Shown here: piece after piece, positions 17,312-25,980 of the stretch | How the letters are laid out: each line of letters starts with the position of its first letter | How positions within the stretch are numbered: position 1 is the first letter of the stretch | Origin: a bacterium | GTDB taxonomy: Bacteria; Bacillota; Clostridia; Christensenellales; Aristaeellaceae | NCBI GenBank assembly: GCA_004563405.1 | Contig: SFTH01000018.1 | Location: 1-56,939 of the forward strand | DNA: 56,939 nucleotides | Reading direction: 5' to 3' | Notes under the pieces: generated by a model | The model's database searches: none | The model's input: the letters and a program-made list of their open reading frames with translations, nothing else | Told to the model about the DNA's origin: nothing | Made by a program: the position numbers and the translations under genes

Positions 17312-18577
17312 ATGAAGAAGCTCTTTGCTCTGGTTCTGGCCCTGGCCCTGGCGCTGTCCCTGGCCGCCGTCGCCTCCGCTGAGGAAACCGGCTCCATCTA
17401 CTACCTCAACTTCAAGCCCGAGGTTGCCGAGAAGTGGGAAGCGCTCGCCGCCGCCTACACCGCGGAGACCGGCGTCGAGATGACCGTCGTCACCGCCGCC
17501 TCCGGCACCTACGAGGATACCCTGAAGTCCGAGATCGCCAAGACCGAAGCTCCCACCCTGTTCCAGGTCAACGGCCCCGTGGGTCTGAACACCTGGAAGG
17601 ACTACTGCTATGACATGTCCGGCTCCGACTTCTACGGCGAGCTGACCAGCGACGCCTTCGCCCTCAAGGACGGCGACGCGGTTCTGGGCATTGCCTACCT
17701 GACCGAGTCCTATGGCCTGATCACCAACACCGCGCTGCTGGAGAAGGCCGGCTACACCGTGGACGACATCACCAACTTCGAGACCCTGAAGGCCGTCGTC
17801 GAGGACATCACCGCCCGCAAGGACGAGCTGGGCTTCTCCGCCTTCACCTCCGCCGGCATGGATTCCTCCTCTGACTGGCGCTTCAAGACCCACCTGGCCA
17901 ACATGCCCATCTACTATGAGTATCTGGCGGACGGCATCACCTCCACCGAGGCCATCAAGGGCACCTACCTGGACAACTACAAGGCCATCTGGGATCTGTA
18001 TATCAACAACGCTACCTGCGAGCCCGCAATGCTCGCCGCCAAGACCGGTTCTGACGCTGAGGCGGAGTTCCAGCTGGAAGAAGCTGTGTTCTTCCAGAAC
18101 GGCGACTGGGAGTACGGCGCAGTTTCCGAGTACATCCCGGACGAAAACCTGACCATGCTGCCCATCTACATCGGCGTTGAGGGCGAGGAGAACCAGGGCC
18201 TGTGCACCGGCACCGAGAACTTCCTGTGCGTGAACAAGAACGCCTCCGAGGCCGACATCCAGGCCACCCTGGACTTCCTGTACTGGCTCGTGACCTCCGA
18301 GACCGGCACCACCACCCTGGCGGACGAAATGGGCTTCGACATCCCCTTCAAGGCCGCCAAGGAATCCACCAACTACTTCAAGCAGGTCGCCGCTGAGACC
18401 GTTGCCGCCGGCAAGACTCCCGTGACCTGGAACTTCACCACCATGCCTTCCGAGACCTGGAAGGACGGCGTGGGCAAGGCGCTGACCGACTACGCGCAGG
18501 GCACCGGCGACTGGGATGCGGTTGTGACCGCTTTCGTCGACGGCTGGGCCACCGAGTACGCGGCTGCCAATTCCTGA
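17312..18577 (+). CDS. Carbohydrate ABC transporter substrate-binding protein (family 1)
   Basis: A 421-residue extracellular binding protein of the MalE-like family 1 (SBP_bac_1/8). It has a signal peptide (MKKLFALVLALALALSLAAV, then ASA cleavage site) with no lipobox cysteine. Family features include the early EKWEALAAAYTAETGVEMTV and the late block FLCVNKNASEADIQATLDFL with WLVTSE, typical of sugar-binding proteins. It is the first gene of an operon with two permeases and is separated from them by a 12-base-pair hairpin, as in the chvE operon. The ribosome site is GAAAGGAG. The ligand is probably an oligosaccharide, which is inference from family. Confidence 0.85.
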   Translation: MKKLFALVLALALALSLAAVASAEETGSIYYLNFKPEVAEKWEALAAAYTAETGVEMTVVTAASGTYEDTLKSEIAKTEAPTLFQVNGPVGLNTWKDYCYDMSGSDFYGELTSDAFALKDGDAVLGIAYLTESYGLITNTALLEKAGYTVDDITNFETLKAVVEDITARKDELGFSAFTSAGMDSSSDWRFKTHLANMPIYYEYLADGITSTEAIKGTYLDNYKAIWDLYINNATCEPAMLAAKTGSDAEAEFQLEEAVFFQNGDWEYGAVSEYIPDENLTMLPIYIGVEGEENQGLCTGTENFLCVNKNASEADIQATLDFLYWLVTSETGTTTLADEMGFDIPFKAAKESTNYFKQVAAETVAAGKTPVTWNFTTMPSETWKDGVGKALTDYAQGTGDWDAVVTAFVDGWATEYAAANS

Positions 18578-18616
18578 AACTGACCCTTCGCAGTCCCCTG
18601 CGGGCTGCGGACATCC

Positions 18617-18650
18617 CGGGATGCGGCGCGGCATACGCCGCATCCCGTTT
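18617..18650 (+). terminator. Intercistronic hairpin after the binding-protein gene
   Basis: A perfect 12-base-pair stem (18617-18628 with 18636-18647, loop of 7) followed by TTTCGTGT. It probably protects the upstream mRNA and lets only part of transcription into the permease genes. Confidence 0.65.
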
Positions 18651-18747
18651 CGTGTACATTCGGCCAGCGTCCTCTCCCCCCGGCACATCGGAGGCGGAGG
18701 ACGCCTGCCGGATACGCCCAGGCATTGAATTCGAGGAGGTTGTTCGC

Positions 18748-19596
18748 ATGGAGAAATCCATCCGCAAGTACTGGCCGATCTTCGTATTGCCCACGATGCT
18801 CGCCTTCCTGATCGGGTTTTTGATTCCCTTCCTCACGGGACTCTATCTCTCGTTCTGCAATTTCACCACCGTATCGGATGCGACGTTCGTGGGACTGAGC
18901 AACTATATCCGGATCTTCACCGATCCCACGTCCAACTTCACCCATGCGCTGTGGGTCACCTCCCTGTTCACGGTGGTCAACGTGATTCTGATCAACGTGT
19001 TCGGCTTTGTGCTGGCGCTGCTGCTGGTGCGCGGCTTCCGCGGCACCAACATCTTCCGCACGGTGTTCTTCATGCCGAACCTGATCGGCGGCATCGTCCT
19101 GGGCTGGGTCTGGAACCTGCTCCTCTCCGGCATACTGGCAAAATTCGGCCGCACGCTGGTCTACTCCGAGTCCTACGGTTTCTGGGGTCTCACCATCCTC
19201 ATGACCTGGCAGCAGGCGGGCTACATGATGGTCATCTACATCGCCGGATTGCAGAGCATCCCGGACGATCTGATCGAGGCCGCGTCCATCGACGGCGCAA
19301 CGTCGCTGCAGACGCTGTTCAAGATCAAGATTCCAATGGTCATGCCGTCCATCACCATCTGTACCTTCCTGACGCTGACCAACTCCTTCAAGCTCTTCGA
19401 CCAGAACCTCGCGCTGTTGAGCGCGGAGTCCTCGGGCAAGCTGAAGCTGCTGGCGCTGGACATCTATGAAACCTTCTATGGCCGCAACGGCTGGCAGGGC
19501 GCAGGCCAGGCCAAGGCCGTGATCTTTACAATCATCGTGGCCGCCGTGGCCATCCTGCAGATGCGCCTGACCAACAAGCGGGAGGTGCAGCAGTAA
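18748..19596 (+). CDS. Carbohydrate ABC transporter permease (MalF/UgpA-like)
   Basis: A 282-residue permease of the binding-protein-dependent family with six hydrophobic segments. The cytoplasmic EAA loop, which docks the ATPase, is EAASIDGATSLQTLFKIKIP. FFMPNLIGGIVLGWVW is the usual third-helix block. GAGGAGG lies eight bases before the chosen ATG; a longer frame upstream has no such site. The stop overlaps the next start by one base (TAATG). It pairs with the following permease to import the sugar held by the binding protein. Confidence 0.87.
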   Translation: MEKSIRKYWPIFVLPTMLAFLIGFLIPFLTGLYLSFCNFTTVSDATFVGLSNYIRIFTDPTSNFTHALWVTSLFTVVNVILINVFGFVLALLLVRGFRGTNIFRTVFFMPNLIGGIVLGWVWNLLLSGILAKFGRTLVYSESYGFWGLTILMTWQQAGYMMVIYIAGLQSIPDDLIEAASIDGATSLQTLFKIKIPMVMPSITICTFLTLTNSFKLFDQNLALLSAESSGKLKLLALDIYETFYGRNGWQGAGQAKAVIFTIIVAAVAILQMRLTNKREVQQ

Positions 19597-20453
19597 TGGC
19601 AAACAAATCCAAGCGCGTGCGCACGCACAAGAAGGGCGACTGGATTCTGACCCTCGTGTTCTCCCTGTTCTCCCTGGTGTACGTCTATCCCCTGTTCGTG
19701 GTGCTGATCAACTCCTTCAAGAAGAAGGCCTTCATCAGCCGCTTGCCCTTCTCCCTGCCGGACGCGAAGACCTTCGTGGGCTGGGAAAACTACACCAACG
19801 GTCTGAACAAGATCAACTTCTTTGATTCCCTGCTCAACAGCGTCATCATCACGGTGCTCTCCGTGGCGCTGATTCTGCTGTGCACCTCCATGTGCGCCTG
19901 GTTCATCACCCGCGTGCGCACCAGGCTCACCCGGGCCGTCTACTACCTCTGCCTGTTCTCCATGATCGTGCCCTTCCAGATGGTGATGTTCACCCTCTCC
20001 AAGACGGCCGATACCCTCAAGCTCAACACGCCCCTGACCATCCCCGTGGTGTATCTGGGCTTCGGTGCGGGCCTGGCGGTCTTCATGTTCTGCGGATACA
20101 TGAAGTCCTGTCCAATTGAGATTGAAGAGAGTGCCATGGTGGACGGCTGTACGCCGCTGCGCACCTTCTTCTCTATCGTGTTCCCCATCCTCCAGCCCAC
20201 CTACGTCACCACCGCCATCCTGGAGGCCATGTGGATCTGGAACGACTATCTGCTCCCCTACCTGGTGCTCAACCTGAAGAAGTTCAAGACCATCCCCATC
20301 GCCATCCAGTACCTCAAGGGCGGCTACGGCACGGTGGATATGGGCGCGATGATGGCCATGCTGGTGCTGTCCATACTGCCCATCGTGGTGCTCTACCTCT
20401 TCCTGCAAAAGTATATCATCAAGGGCATCGTCGCCGGCGCCGTAAAGGGCTGA
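19596..20453 (+). CDS. Carbohydrate ABC transporter permease (MalG/UgpE-like)
   Basis: A 285-residue inner permease, second of the pair. Six hydrophobic segments are visible and the EAA-type loop reads EESAMVDGCTPLRTFFSIVFP. The C-terminal LFLQKYIIKGIVAGAVKG is the hallmark ending of MalG-like permeases. It starts within the stop codon of the first permease, so they are coupled. No ATPase gene follows: the operon ends at two terminators, so a shared MsmK-type ATPase encoded elsewhere is probably used. Confidence 0.87.
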   Translation: MANKSKRVRTHKKGDWILTLVFSLFSLVYVYPLFVVLINSFKKKAFISRLPFSLPDAKTFVGWENYTNGLNKINFFDSLLNSVIITVLSVALILLCTSMCAWFITRVRTRLTRAVYYLCLFSMIVPFQMVMFTLSKTADTLKLNTPLTIPVVYLGFGAGLAVFMFCGYMKSCPIEIEESAMVDGCTPLRTFFSIVFPILQPTYVTTAILEAMWIWNDYLLPYLVLNLKKFKTIPIAIQYLKGGYGTVDMGAMMAMLVLSILPIVVLYLFLQKYIIKGIVAGAVKG

Positions 20454-20502
20454 CGCGATCTCCGGGATCCATTCGGATTCCCCGATATGGGGAACCGTCT
20501 CC

Positions 20503-20537
20503 GCGGCGGAAGCACATCGCTTCCGCCGCTGTGCTTT
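20503..20537 (+). terminator. First terminator after the sugar ABC operon
   Basis: An 11-base-pair perfect stem (20503-20513 with 20519-20529, loop ACATC) followed by TGTGCTTTGG. The T-run is poor, so the second copy at 20616 may be the effective stop. The 20454-20808 gap otherwise holds only the promoter at 20744-20772. Confidence 0.6.
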
Positions 20538-20615
20538 GGAAAAACAACTTCGCCGCCCTGGTCGCAAAATTGATTCCCACATCTGTTTTGCGTCATCTCT
20601 TGCAGCCATCTCTTC

Positions 20616-20646
20616 GGCGGAAGCGCAACGCTTCCGCCGCTTTTTG
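20616..20646 (+). terminator. Second, near-identical terminator
   Basis: A 10-base-pair stem (20616-20625 with 20629-20638, loop CAA) followed by GCTTTTT. It shares the core GGCGGAAGC with the first terminator 113 bases upstream. Confidence 0.8.
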
Positions 20647-20743
20647 CGCCTTTCTCCGTCTGCATCCGGCGATTTCCCGCCGGATCCCGCCCCGGCACAG
20701 CGCCGCTCCCCAAAAGTTTACACGGCAATCCTCCCTTCACAGC

Positions 20744-20772
20744 TTGACAGTGCAGGTATCCTTGTATACAAT
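20744..20772 (+). promoter_or_regulatory. Promoter and probable GntR operator of the citrate operon
   Basis: TTGACA (20744-20749), 17 bases, TACAAT (20767-20772). The perfect palindrome TTGTATACAA (20762-20771) overlaps the -10 box. FCD-type GntR regulators, such as the one encoded second in this operon, often bind sites of the form TnGTnnACnA, so autoregulation by steric block is a reasonable inference. Confidence 0.7.
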
Positions 20773-20808
20773 AATACATAAATTTCCGTACACAAGGAGG
20801 CGCGAGCT

Positions 20809-22185
20809 ATGCTGGAGATGTCTGGCAAGACAAACCTGCTCGAGCAGAAGAGCTATAAATACTCCCTTCAGGACGTACCCGACCCAAACCTGTACCGGGA
20901 CGTCTACCCCTACGACGAGGTGCCCCGGGTGGCGTTCAACCACCGCCGCGTGCCCATCGGCATGCCGGAGGACATCTGGATCACCGACACCTCCTTCCGG
21001 GACGGCCAGCAGTCGGTGGAGCCCTACACCGTCAAGCAGATCGTGCAGCTCTACAAGCTGATGGCACGGCTGGGCGGCCCCTACGGCATCATCCGCCAGA
21101 GCGAGTTCTTTGTCTACAGCGAGAACGACCGCAAGGCCATCGAGAAGTGCCAGGAGCTGGGCTACCGCTTCCCGGAGATTACCACCTGGATCCGGGCCAG
21201 CCGGGAGGACTTCAAACTGGTGCGGGATCTGGGCATCAAGGAGACGGGCATACTGGTCTCCTGCAGCGACTACCACATCTTTAAAAAGATGAAGATGACC
21301 CGCAAACAGGTGATGGAATACTACCTGGCCACTGTGGCCGACGCCTTTGAGGCGGGCGTGATTCCCCGCTGCCATCTGGAGGACATCACCCGGGCGGACT
21401 TCTACGGCTTCGTGGTGCCCTTCGTAAACGAGCTGATGAAGATGTCCTCCGAGGCGGGCATTCCGGTGAAGATCCGCGCCTGCGACACCATGGGCTACGG
21501 CGTGCCCTACGCCGGAACCGCGCTGCCCCGCAGCGTGCCCGGCATCATCTACGGCCTGCAACACTACTCCGACGTGCCCAGCGAGCAGCTGGAGTGGCAC
21601 GGCCACAACGACTTCTACAAGGCCGTGGTGAACGCCTCGACGGCATGGCTGTACGGGGCCTCGGCGGTGAACTGCTCCCTGCTGGGCATCGGCGAGCGCA
21701 CGGGCAACATCCCGCTGGAGGCCATGGTGATGGAGTACGCCTCGCTGCGCGGCTCCCTGGACGGCATGGACCCCACCGCCATCACCGAAATCGCGGACTA
21801 CTTCCGCTACGAAATCGGCTACGAGGTTCCCGCCATGACCCCCTATGTGGGCCGGAGCTTCAACATGACCCGGGCGGGCATCCACGCGGACGGCCTGCTC
21901 AAGGACGCGGAGGTCTACTCCATCTTCAACACCCGCAAGATTCTGGGCCGCGGCCCCTCGGTGATGATCGGCAAGAGCAGCGGTCTGGCGGGCATCGCCT
22001 TCTGGATCAACGAAAACTACCGCCTGCCGGAGGGCGAGGCCGTGGACAAGCGGGATCCGCTGGTGGTGGAACTGAAGAAGTGGATCGACGCGGAATACGA
22101 GGGCGGACGCCAGACCTCCCTCTCCACCGGCGAGCTGGAGGAGAAGATCGAGGAGCTCTCCGGCGGGCGCTTTTCCAGACTGTGA
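20809..22185 (+). CDS. (Re)-citrate synthase
   Basis: A 458-residue protein of the HMGL-like family (TIM barrel, as in isopropylmalate and homocitrate synthases). It carries DTSFRDGQQS, where the metal-binding aspartate follows WIT, the block GGPYGIIRQSEFF, CHLEDITRADFYGFVVPF, and the HGHNDF metal histidines, all shared with the Clostridium kluyveri (Re)-citrate synthase as I remember it. It should condense oxaloacetate and acetyl-CoA to citrate with opposite stereochemistry to normal citrate synthase. The next enzymes in the operon are aconitase and isocitrate dehydrogenase, which strongly favours citrate over homocitrate or isopropylmalate. AAGGAGG precedes the start by eight bases. Confidence 0.87.
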   Translation: MLEMSGKTNLLEQKSYKYSLQDVPDPNLYRDVYPYDEVPRVAFNHRRVPIGMPEDIWITDTSFRDGQQSVEPYTVKQIVQLYKLMARLGGPYGIIRQSEFFVYSENDRKAIEKCQELGYRFPEITTWIRASREDFKLVRDLGIKETGILVSCSDYHIFKKMKMTRKQVMEYYLATVADAFEAGVIPRCHLEDITRADFYGFVVPFVNELMKMSSEAGIPVKIRACDTMGYGVPYAGTALPRSVPGIIYGLQHYSDVPSEQLEWHGHNDFYKAVVNASTAWLYGASAVNCSLLGIGERTGNIPLEAMVMEYASLRGSLDGMDPTAITEIADYFRYEIGYEVPAMTPYVGRSFNMTRAGIHADGLLKDAEVYSIFNTRKILGRGPSVMIGKSSGLAGIAFWINENYRLPEGEAVDKRDPLVVELKKWIDAEYEGGRQTSLSTGELEEKIEELSGGRFSRL

Positions 22186-22196
22186 GGAGGTTGCGC

Positions 22197-22838
22197 ATGG
22201 AATACAGAACCGTTTCCCTGGCCGATCAGGTGTTTGAACGCCTGGAGAACGACATACTCAGCGGCAAGTATCAGCGGGGCGAAATCATCACGGAGCTGCA
22301 GCTGTGCAGCGAGCTGGGTGTGAGCCGCACGCCCGTGCGGGAAGCCCTGCGGCGTCTGTTTCAGGAGCACCTGATCGAGGACAGCCCGAAGGGCACCCAG
22401 GTGCTGGGCATCTCCCGCAAGGACTTTGAGGACATGTCCGCCATCCGCCTGCGCATCGAAGGGCTGGCGGTGCGCGGCTTCATTGAAAACGCCGACGAGG
22501 ACAGCCTGAAGGAGCTCAAGGAGGCCATCGACTTCCAGGAGTTCTATCTGGCCCGCAAGGATGCGGATCACCTGAAGATGCTGGACGGCCGCTTCCACGA
22601 GATCATCTACTGCCGCAGCGGCAGCATCGTGCTGCGGGACACCCTGCTTCCCCTGCATCGCAAGGTGCAGAAGTTCCGCCGGGCGGCCCTGACCGAGCCC
22701 ATCCGGGCGGAAAAATCCGTGCGGGAGCACCGGGCCATCTATGAAGCCATCGCGGCCCGGGACGCGGACCGCGCCGAACAGCTGATGAATGAACACGTCA
22801 GAAACGCCATGAAGAACATCATGGATAAGGAGATGTAA
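22197..22838 (+). CDS. GntR-family regulator with FCD domain
   Basis: A 213-residue regulator. The winged helix occupies residues 1-75 (LADQVFERLENDILSGKY, then ELQLCSELGVSRTPVREALR, the recognition helix). The FCD domain follows, with a possible metal/ligand set D and H in LDGRFHEIIY, H in REHRAIYEAI and H in NEHVRNAM. FCD regulators sense organic acids; in this operon citrate, isocitrate or 2-oxoglutarate would be logical effectors, which is inference. It lies 11 bases after the citrate synthase stop and 3 before aconitase, so it is co-transcribed, and the palindrome over the operon promoter is a candidate site. Confidence 0.87.
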   Translation: MEYRTVSLADQVFERLENDILSGKYQRGEIITELQLCSELGVSRTPVREALRRLFQEHLIEDSPKGTQVLGISRKDFEDMSAIRLRIEGLAVRGFIENADEDSLKELKEAIDFQEFYLARKDADHLKMLDGRFHEIIYCRSGSIVLRDTLLPLHRKVQKFRRAALTEPIRAEKSVREHRAIYEAIAARDADRAEQLMNEHVRNAMKNIMDKEM

Positions 22839-22841
22839 GAA

Positions 22842-24773
22842 ATGGGCCTCAGCATCGCAGAAAAAATCATCCGCGCCCACCTGGTGGAGGGCGACATGAC
22901 CCCCGGCAGCGACATCGCGCTGCGCATCGACCAGACCCTGACCCAGGACGCCACGGGCACCATGGCCTACCTGGAATTTGAAACCATGGGCGTGGAGCGC
23001 GTGCGCACCGAGCGCAGCGTGGCCTACATCGACCACAACACCCTGCAATGCGGCTTTGAAAACGCAGACGACCACCGCTACATTCAGTCCGTGGCCAGGA
23101 AGTACGGCGTGTGGTTCTCCCGCCCCGGCAACGGCATCTGCCACCAGGTGCATCTGGAGCGCTTCGGCGTGCCGGGCAAGACCCTCATCGGCTCCGACAG
23201 CCACACGCCCACCGCCGGCGGCCTGGGCATGCTGGCCTTCGGCGCGGGCGGCATGGACGTGGCCGTGGCCATGGGCGGCGGCGCGTACCACATCAACATG
23301 CCCCGCCTCTACAAGGTCAACCTTACCAGCAAGCTGCGCCCCTTCGTCACCGCGAAGGACGTGAGTCTGGAGATTCTGCGCATCCTGAGCGTCAAGGGCG
23401 GCGTGGGCGCGATCATCGAATGGGGCGGCGAGGGCGTTTCCACCCTGAGCGTGCCGGAGCGCGCCACCATCACCAACATGGGCACCGAGCTGGGCACCAC
23501 CACCTCCATCTTCCCCGCCGACGAAGTGACCCGCGCCTTCCTGGAGGCGGAGGGCCGCGGCGGCGATTACGTCCCCATGGCCAGCGACCCGGATGCGAAG
23601 TACGACCGGGTGATCGACATCGACCTCTCCGCGCTGGTTCCGCTGGTCGCCTGCCCCCACAGCCCGGACAACGTGCGCCCCGCGTCGGAGCTGAAGGGCG
23701 TGAAGGTGGATCAGGTGTGCATCGGCTCCTGCACCAATTCCTCGCTGCTGGACATGCTGAAGGTGGCCGCGCTGCTCAAGGGGCGCACGGTCTCTCCCTC
23801 GGTGAGCCTGTCCATCTCCCCCGGCTCGAAGCAGGTGCTCTCGATGCTGGCGGACTGCGGCGCGCTGGCGGATATTCTGCAGAGCGGCGCGCGGCTGCTG
23901 GAGTGCGCCTGCGGCCCCTGCATCGGCATGGGCTTCTCCCCGAATTCGGCGGGCGTGTCCCTGCGCACCTTCAACCGCAACTTCGAGGGTCGCAGCGGCA
24001 CCGCCGACGGCCAGGTGTATCTGGTCTCCCCGGAGACCGCCGTGGCCGCCGCCATCTTTGGCGAGATCACCGATCCCCGCGCCCTGGGCGAGATGCCCGA
24101 GGTGCATCTGCCCCCGCGCTTCAAGATCGACGACAGCGCCGTGCTGGCCCCCGCCGCGCCGGAGGAGGCCGCGGGCGTGGAGATCGTGCGCGGGCCGAAC
24201 ATCAGGGAATTCCCCTCGGGCAGGCCGCTGACGGACGAGATCCGCGCGGAGCTGACCCTGAAGGTGGGCGACAACATCACCACCGACCACATCATGCCCG
24301 CAGGCGCGAAGATCCTGCCCTACCGCTCGAACATTCCCCACCTGAGCCAGTTCTGCTTCGGCGTGTGCGACAAGAGCTTCCCCGAGCGGGCAAAGGCCGC
24401 CGGAGAGAGCATCGTCGTGGGCGGCTCCAACTACGGCCAGGGCTCCTCCCGGGAGCACGCGGCGCTGGTGCCGCTGTACCTGGGCGTGCGGGCGGTAATC
24501 GCCGTGAGCTTCGCCCGCATCCACGCGGCGAACCTGATCAACGCGGGCATCCTACCCCTCACCTTCGCGGATCCCGCCGCCTATGACCGCCTCAACCAGG
24601 GCGACCGCCTCGCCCTCACCGGCATCCTGGAGGGCCTGGAGCGCGGCTGCGTGACCCTCACCGACGAGACCACCGGCGAGCGCTTCCCCCTCAACTGCGC
24701 CTTCACCCCCCGCCAGGCGGGCATGCTCCGCGCGGGCGGCCTGCTGGCCTATACAAAGGAGATGAATTCCTGA
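22842..24773 (+). CDS. acn: Aconitate hydratase
   Basis: A 643-residue aconitase that interconverts citrate and isocitrate using a 4Fe-4S cluster. The cluster cysteines are in GSCTNSS (one) and ECACGPCIGMG (two). Other marks are GSDSHTPTAGGLGMLAFGAGG, the swivel-domain GDNITTDHIMPAG and the substrate loop GGSNYGQGSSREHAAL. The length fits the short clostridial aconitase form rather than the 850-900-residue AcnA/AcnB. It sits between the GntR gene and isocitrate dehydrogenase, overlapping the latter by one base (TGATG). Confidence 0.92.
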   Translation: MGLSIAEKIIRAHLVEGDMTPGSDIALRIDQTLTQDATGTMAYLEFETMGVERVRTERSVAYIDHNTLQCGFENADDHRYIQSVARKYGVWFSRPGNGICHQVHLERFGVPGKTLIGSDSHTPTAGGLGMLAFGAGGMDVAVAMGGGAYHINMPRLYKVNLTSKLRPFVTAKDVSLEILRILSVKGGVGAIIEWGGEGVSTLSVPERATITNMGTELGTTTSIFPADEVTRAFLEAEGRGGDYVPMASDPDAKYDRVIDIDLSALVPLVACPHSPDNVRPASELKGVKVDQVCIGSCTNSSLLDMLKVAALLKGRTVSPSVSLSISPGSKQVLSMLADCGALADILQSGARLLECACGPCIGMGFSPNSAGVSLRTFNRNFEGRSGTADGQVYLVSPETAVAAAIFGEITDPRALGEMPEVHLPPRFKIDDSAVLAPAAPEEAAGVEIVRGPNIREFPSGRPLTDEIRAELTLKVGDNITTDHIMPAGAKILPYRSNIPHLSQFCFGVCDKSFPERAKAAGESIVVGGSNYGQGSSREHAALVPLYLGVRAVIAVSFARIHAANLINAGILPLTFADPAAYDRLNQGDRLALTGILEGLERGCVTLTDETTGERFPLNCAFTPRQAGMLRAGGLLAYTKEMNS

Positions 24774-25897
24774 TGAACGACATCGAACGCGCCGTGGAAC
24801 AGTTCCGAACCCTGCTGGAGGAGCAGCTCGCCCGCACGCAGCGCATGGAGGCGGGCGTTGCGCCCCGGGACTTCGCCCGCCAGGAGCAGATCGCGATCGG
24901 CGTCGCCCCCGGCGACGGCATCGGCCCCATCATCGTCCGGGAGGCCCGGCGGGTGCTGGAGGCGCTGCTCGGCGACGAAATCGCCTCCGGGCGCATCGTC
25001 CTGCGGGACATTCCGGGGCTGACGCTGGAAAACCGGCTGGCGCTGGGCAAGTCCGTTCCCGAAGAATCCCTCGCGGCCATTAAGGCCTGCGACGTGCTCC
25101 TGAAGGGCCCCACCACCACGCCCAAGGGGGGCAGCATGGAGAGCGCCAACGTGACCCTGCGCCGGGAGCTGGATCTCTACGCCAACGTGCGCCCGGTGGC
25201 CGTGCCCGAGGAGGGCATCGACTGGATCTTCTTCCGGGAGAACACCGAGGGCGAATACGTCCTGGGCAGCCGGGGCGTGGAGATTCCGGACAGGCTCTGC
25301 ATGGACTTCAAGGTGACCACCCGCCCCGGCACCCGGCGCATCGCCCGCGCCGCCTTCGAATACGCGAAGAACAACGGCAAGACCCGGGTCGCCATCGTCA
25401 CCAAGGCCAACATCATGAAGAAGACCGACGGCAGCTTCAGCGCCATCTGCCACGAGGTGGCCGAAGAGTACCCCGGCATTGAGGCGGAGGACTGGTACAT
25501 CGACATCATGACCGCGAACCTGGTCAACCCCGCCATCCGCAACCGCTTCCAGGTCTTCCTGCTGCCCAACCTCTACGGCGACATCATCACCGATGAGGCC
25601 GCGCAGATTCAGGGCGGTGTGGGCACGGCGGGCAGCGCCAACACCGGCGACCGCTACGCCATGTTCGAGGCCATCCATGGGTCCGCACCCCGGCTGATCG
25701 AGGAGGGCCTGGGCGAATACGCCAGCCCCGAGAGCATCCTTCGCGCCTGCGTGCTGCTGCTCCGGCACATCGCACGCCCGGATGTCGCCAATCGGCTGGA
25801 GCGGGCGCTGGACAGCTGTGCCCTGCGCGTCACCGGCGATCCGACCGGCGCGACCTGCCGGGCGTACGCCGACGCGATCCTCCAACTGCTCGCCTGA
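24773..25897 (+). CDS. icd: Isocitrate dehydrogenase (isocitrate/isopropylmalate family)
   Basis: A 374-residue decarboxylating dehydrogenase that should convert isocitrate to 2-oxoglutarate. The substrate-binding block reads GGSMESANVTLRRELDLYAN, with the serine that binds isocitrate, then RENTEGEYVL and LPNLYGDIITDEAAQ. In the coenzyme loop after HGSAP the residues are RLIEEG, neither the lysine-tyrosine of NADP enzymes nor the aspartate-isoleucine of typical NAD enzymes, so the cofactor is undecided. A helical N-terminal extension of about 35 residues precedes the core. As last gene of the operon it completes synthesis of 2-oxoglutarate for glutamate. Confidence 0.87.
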   Translation: MNDIERAVEQFRTLLEEQLARTQRMEAGVAPRDFARQEQIAIGVAPGDGIGPIIVREARRVLEALLGDEIASGRIVLRDIPGLTLENRLALGKSVPEESLAAIKACDVLLKGPTTTPKGGSMESANVTLRRELDLYANVRPVAVPEEGIDWIFFRENTEGEYVLGSRGVEIPDRLCMDFKVTTRPGTRRIARAAFEYAKNNGKTRVAIVTKANIMKKTDGSFSAICHEVAEEYPGIEAEDWYIDIMTANLVNPAIRNRFQVFLLPNLYGDIITDEAAQIQGGVGTAGSANTGDRYAMFEAIHGSAPRLIEEGLGEYASPESILRACVLLLRHIARPDVANRLERALDSCALRVTGDPTGATCRAYADAILQLLA

Positions 25898-25916
25898 AGC
25901 GCCCCTGCACATCAAG

Positions 25917-25959
25917 CGCCCCTCAACCGCTGCAATGCGATTGAGGGGCGTTGCATTTT
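25917..25959 (+). terminator. Terminator of the citrate operon
   Basis: A 10-base-pair stem (CGCCCCTCAA 25917-25926 with TTGAGGGGCG 25941-25950) followed by TTGCATTTT. It lies between converging genes and may also slow transcripts from the right. Confidence 0.75.
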
Positions 25960-25980
25960 CCCCGTTCATTCCGTCTGCAC

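Noticed and set aside
20809..22185. Homocitrate or isopropylmalate synthase
   Set aside because: The GGPYGIIRQSEFF and HGHNDF context and the neighbours aconitase and isocitrate dehydrogenase fit (Re)-citrate synthase better.
22017..24524. Long minus-strand frame opposite aconitase
   Set aside because: Antisense shadow of the citrate synthase end, GntR and aconitase genes; no ribosome site or domain.
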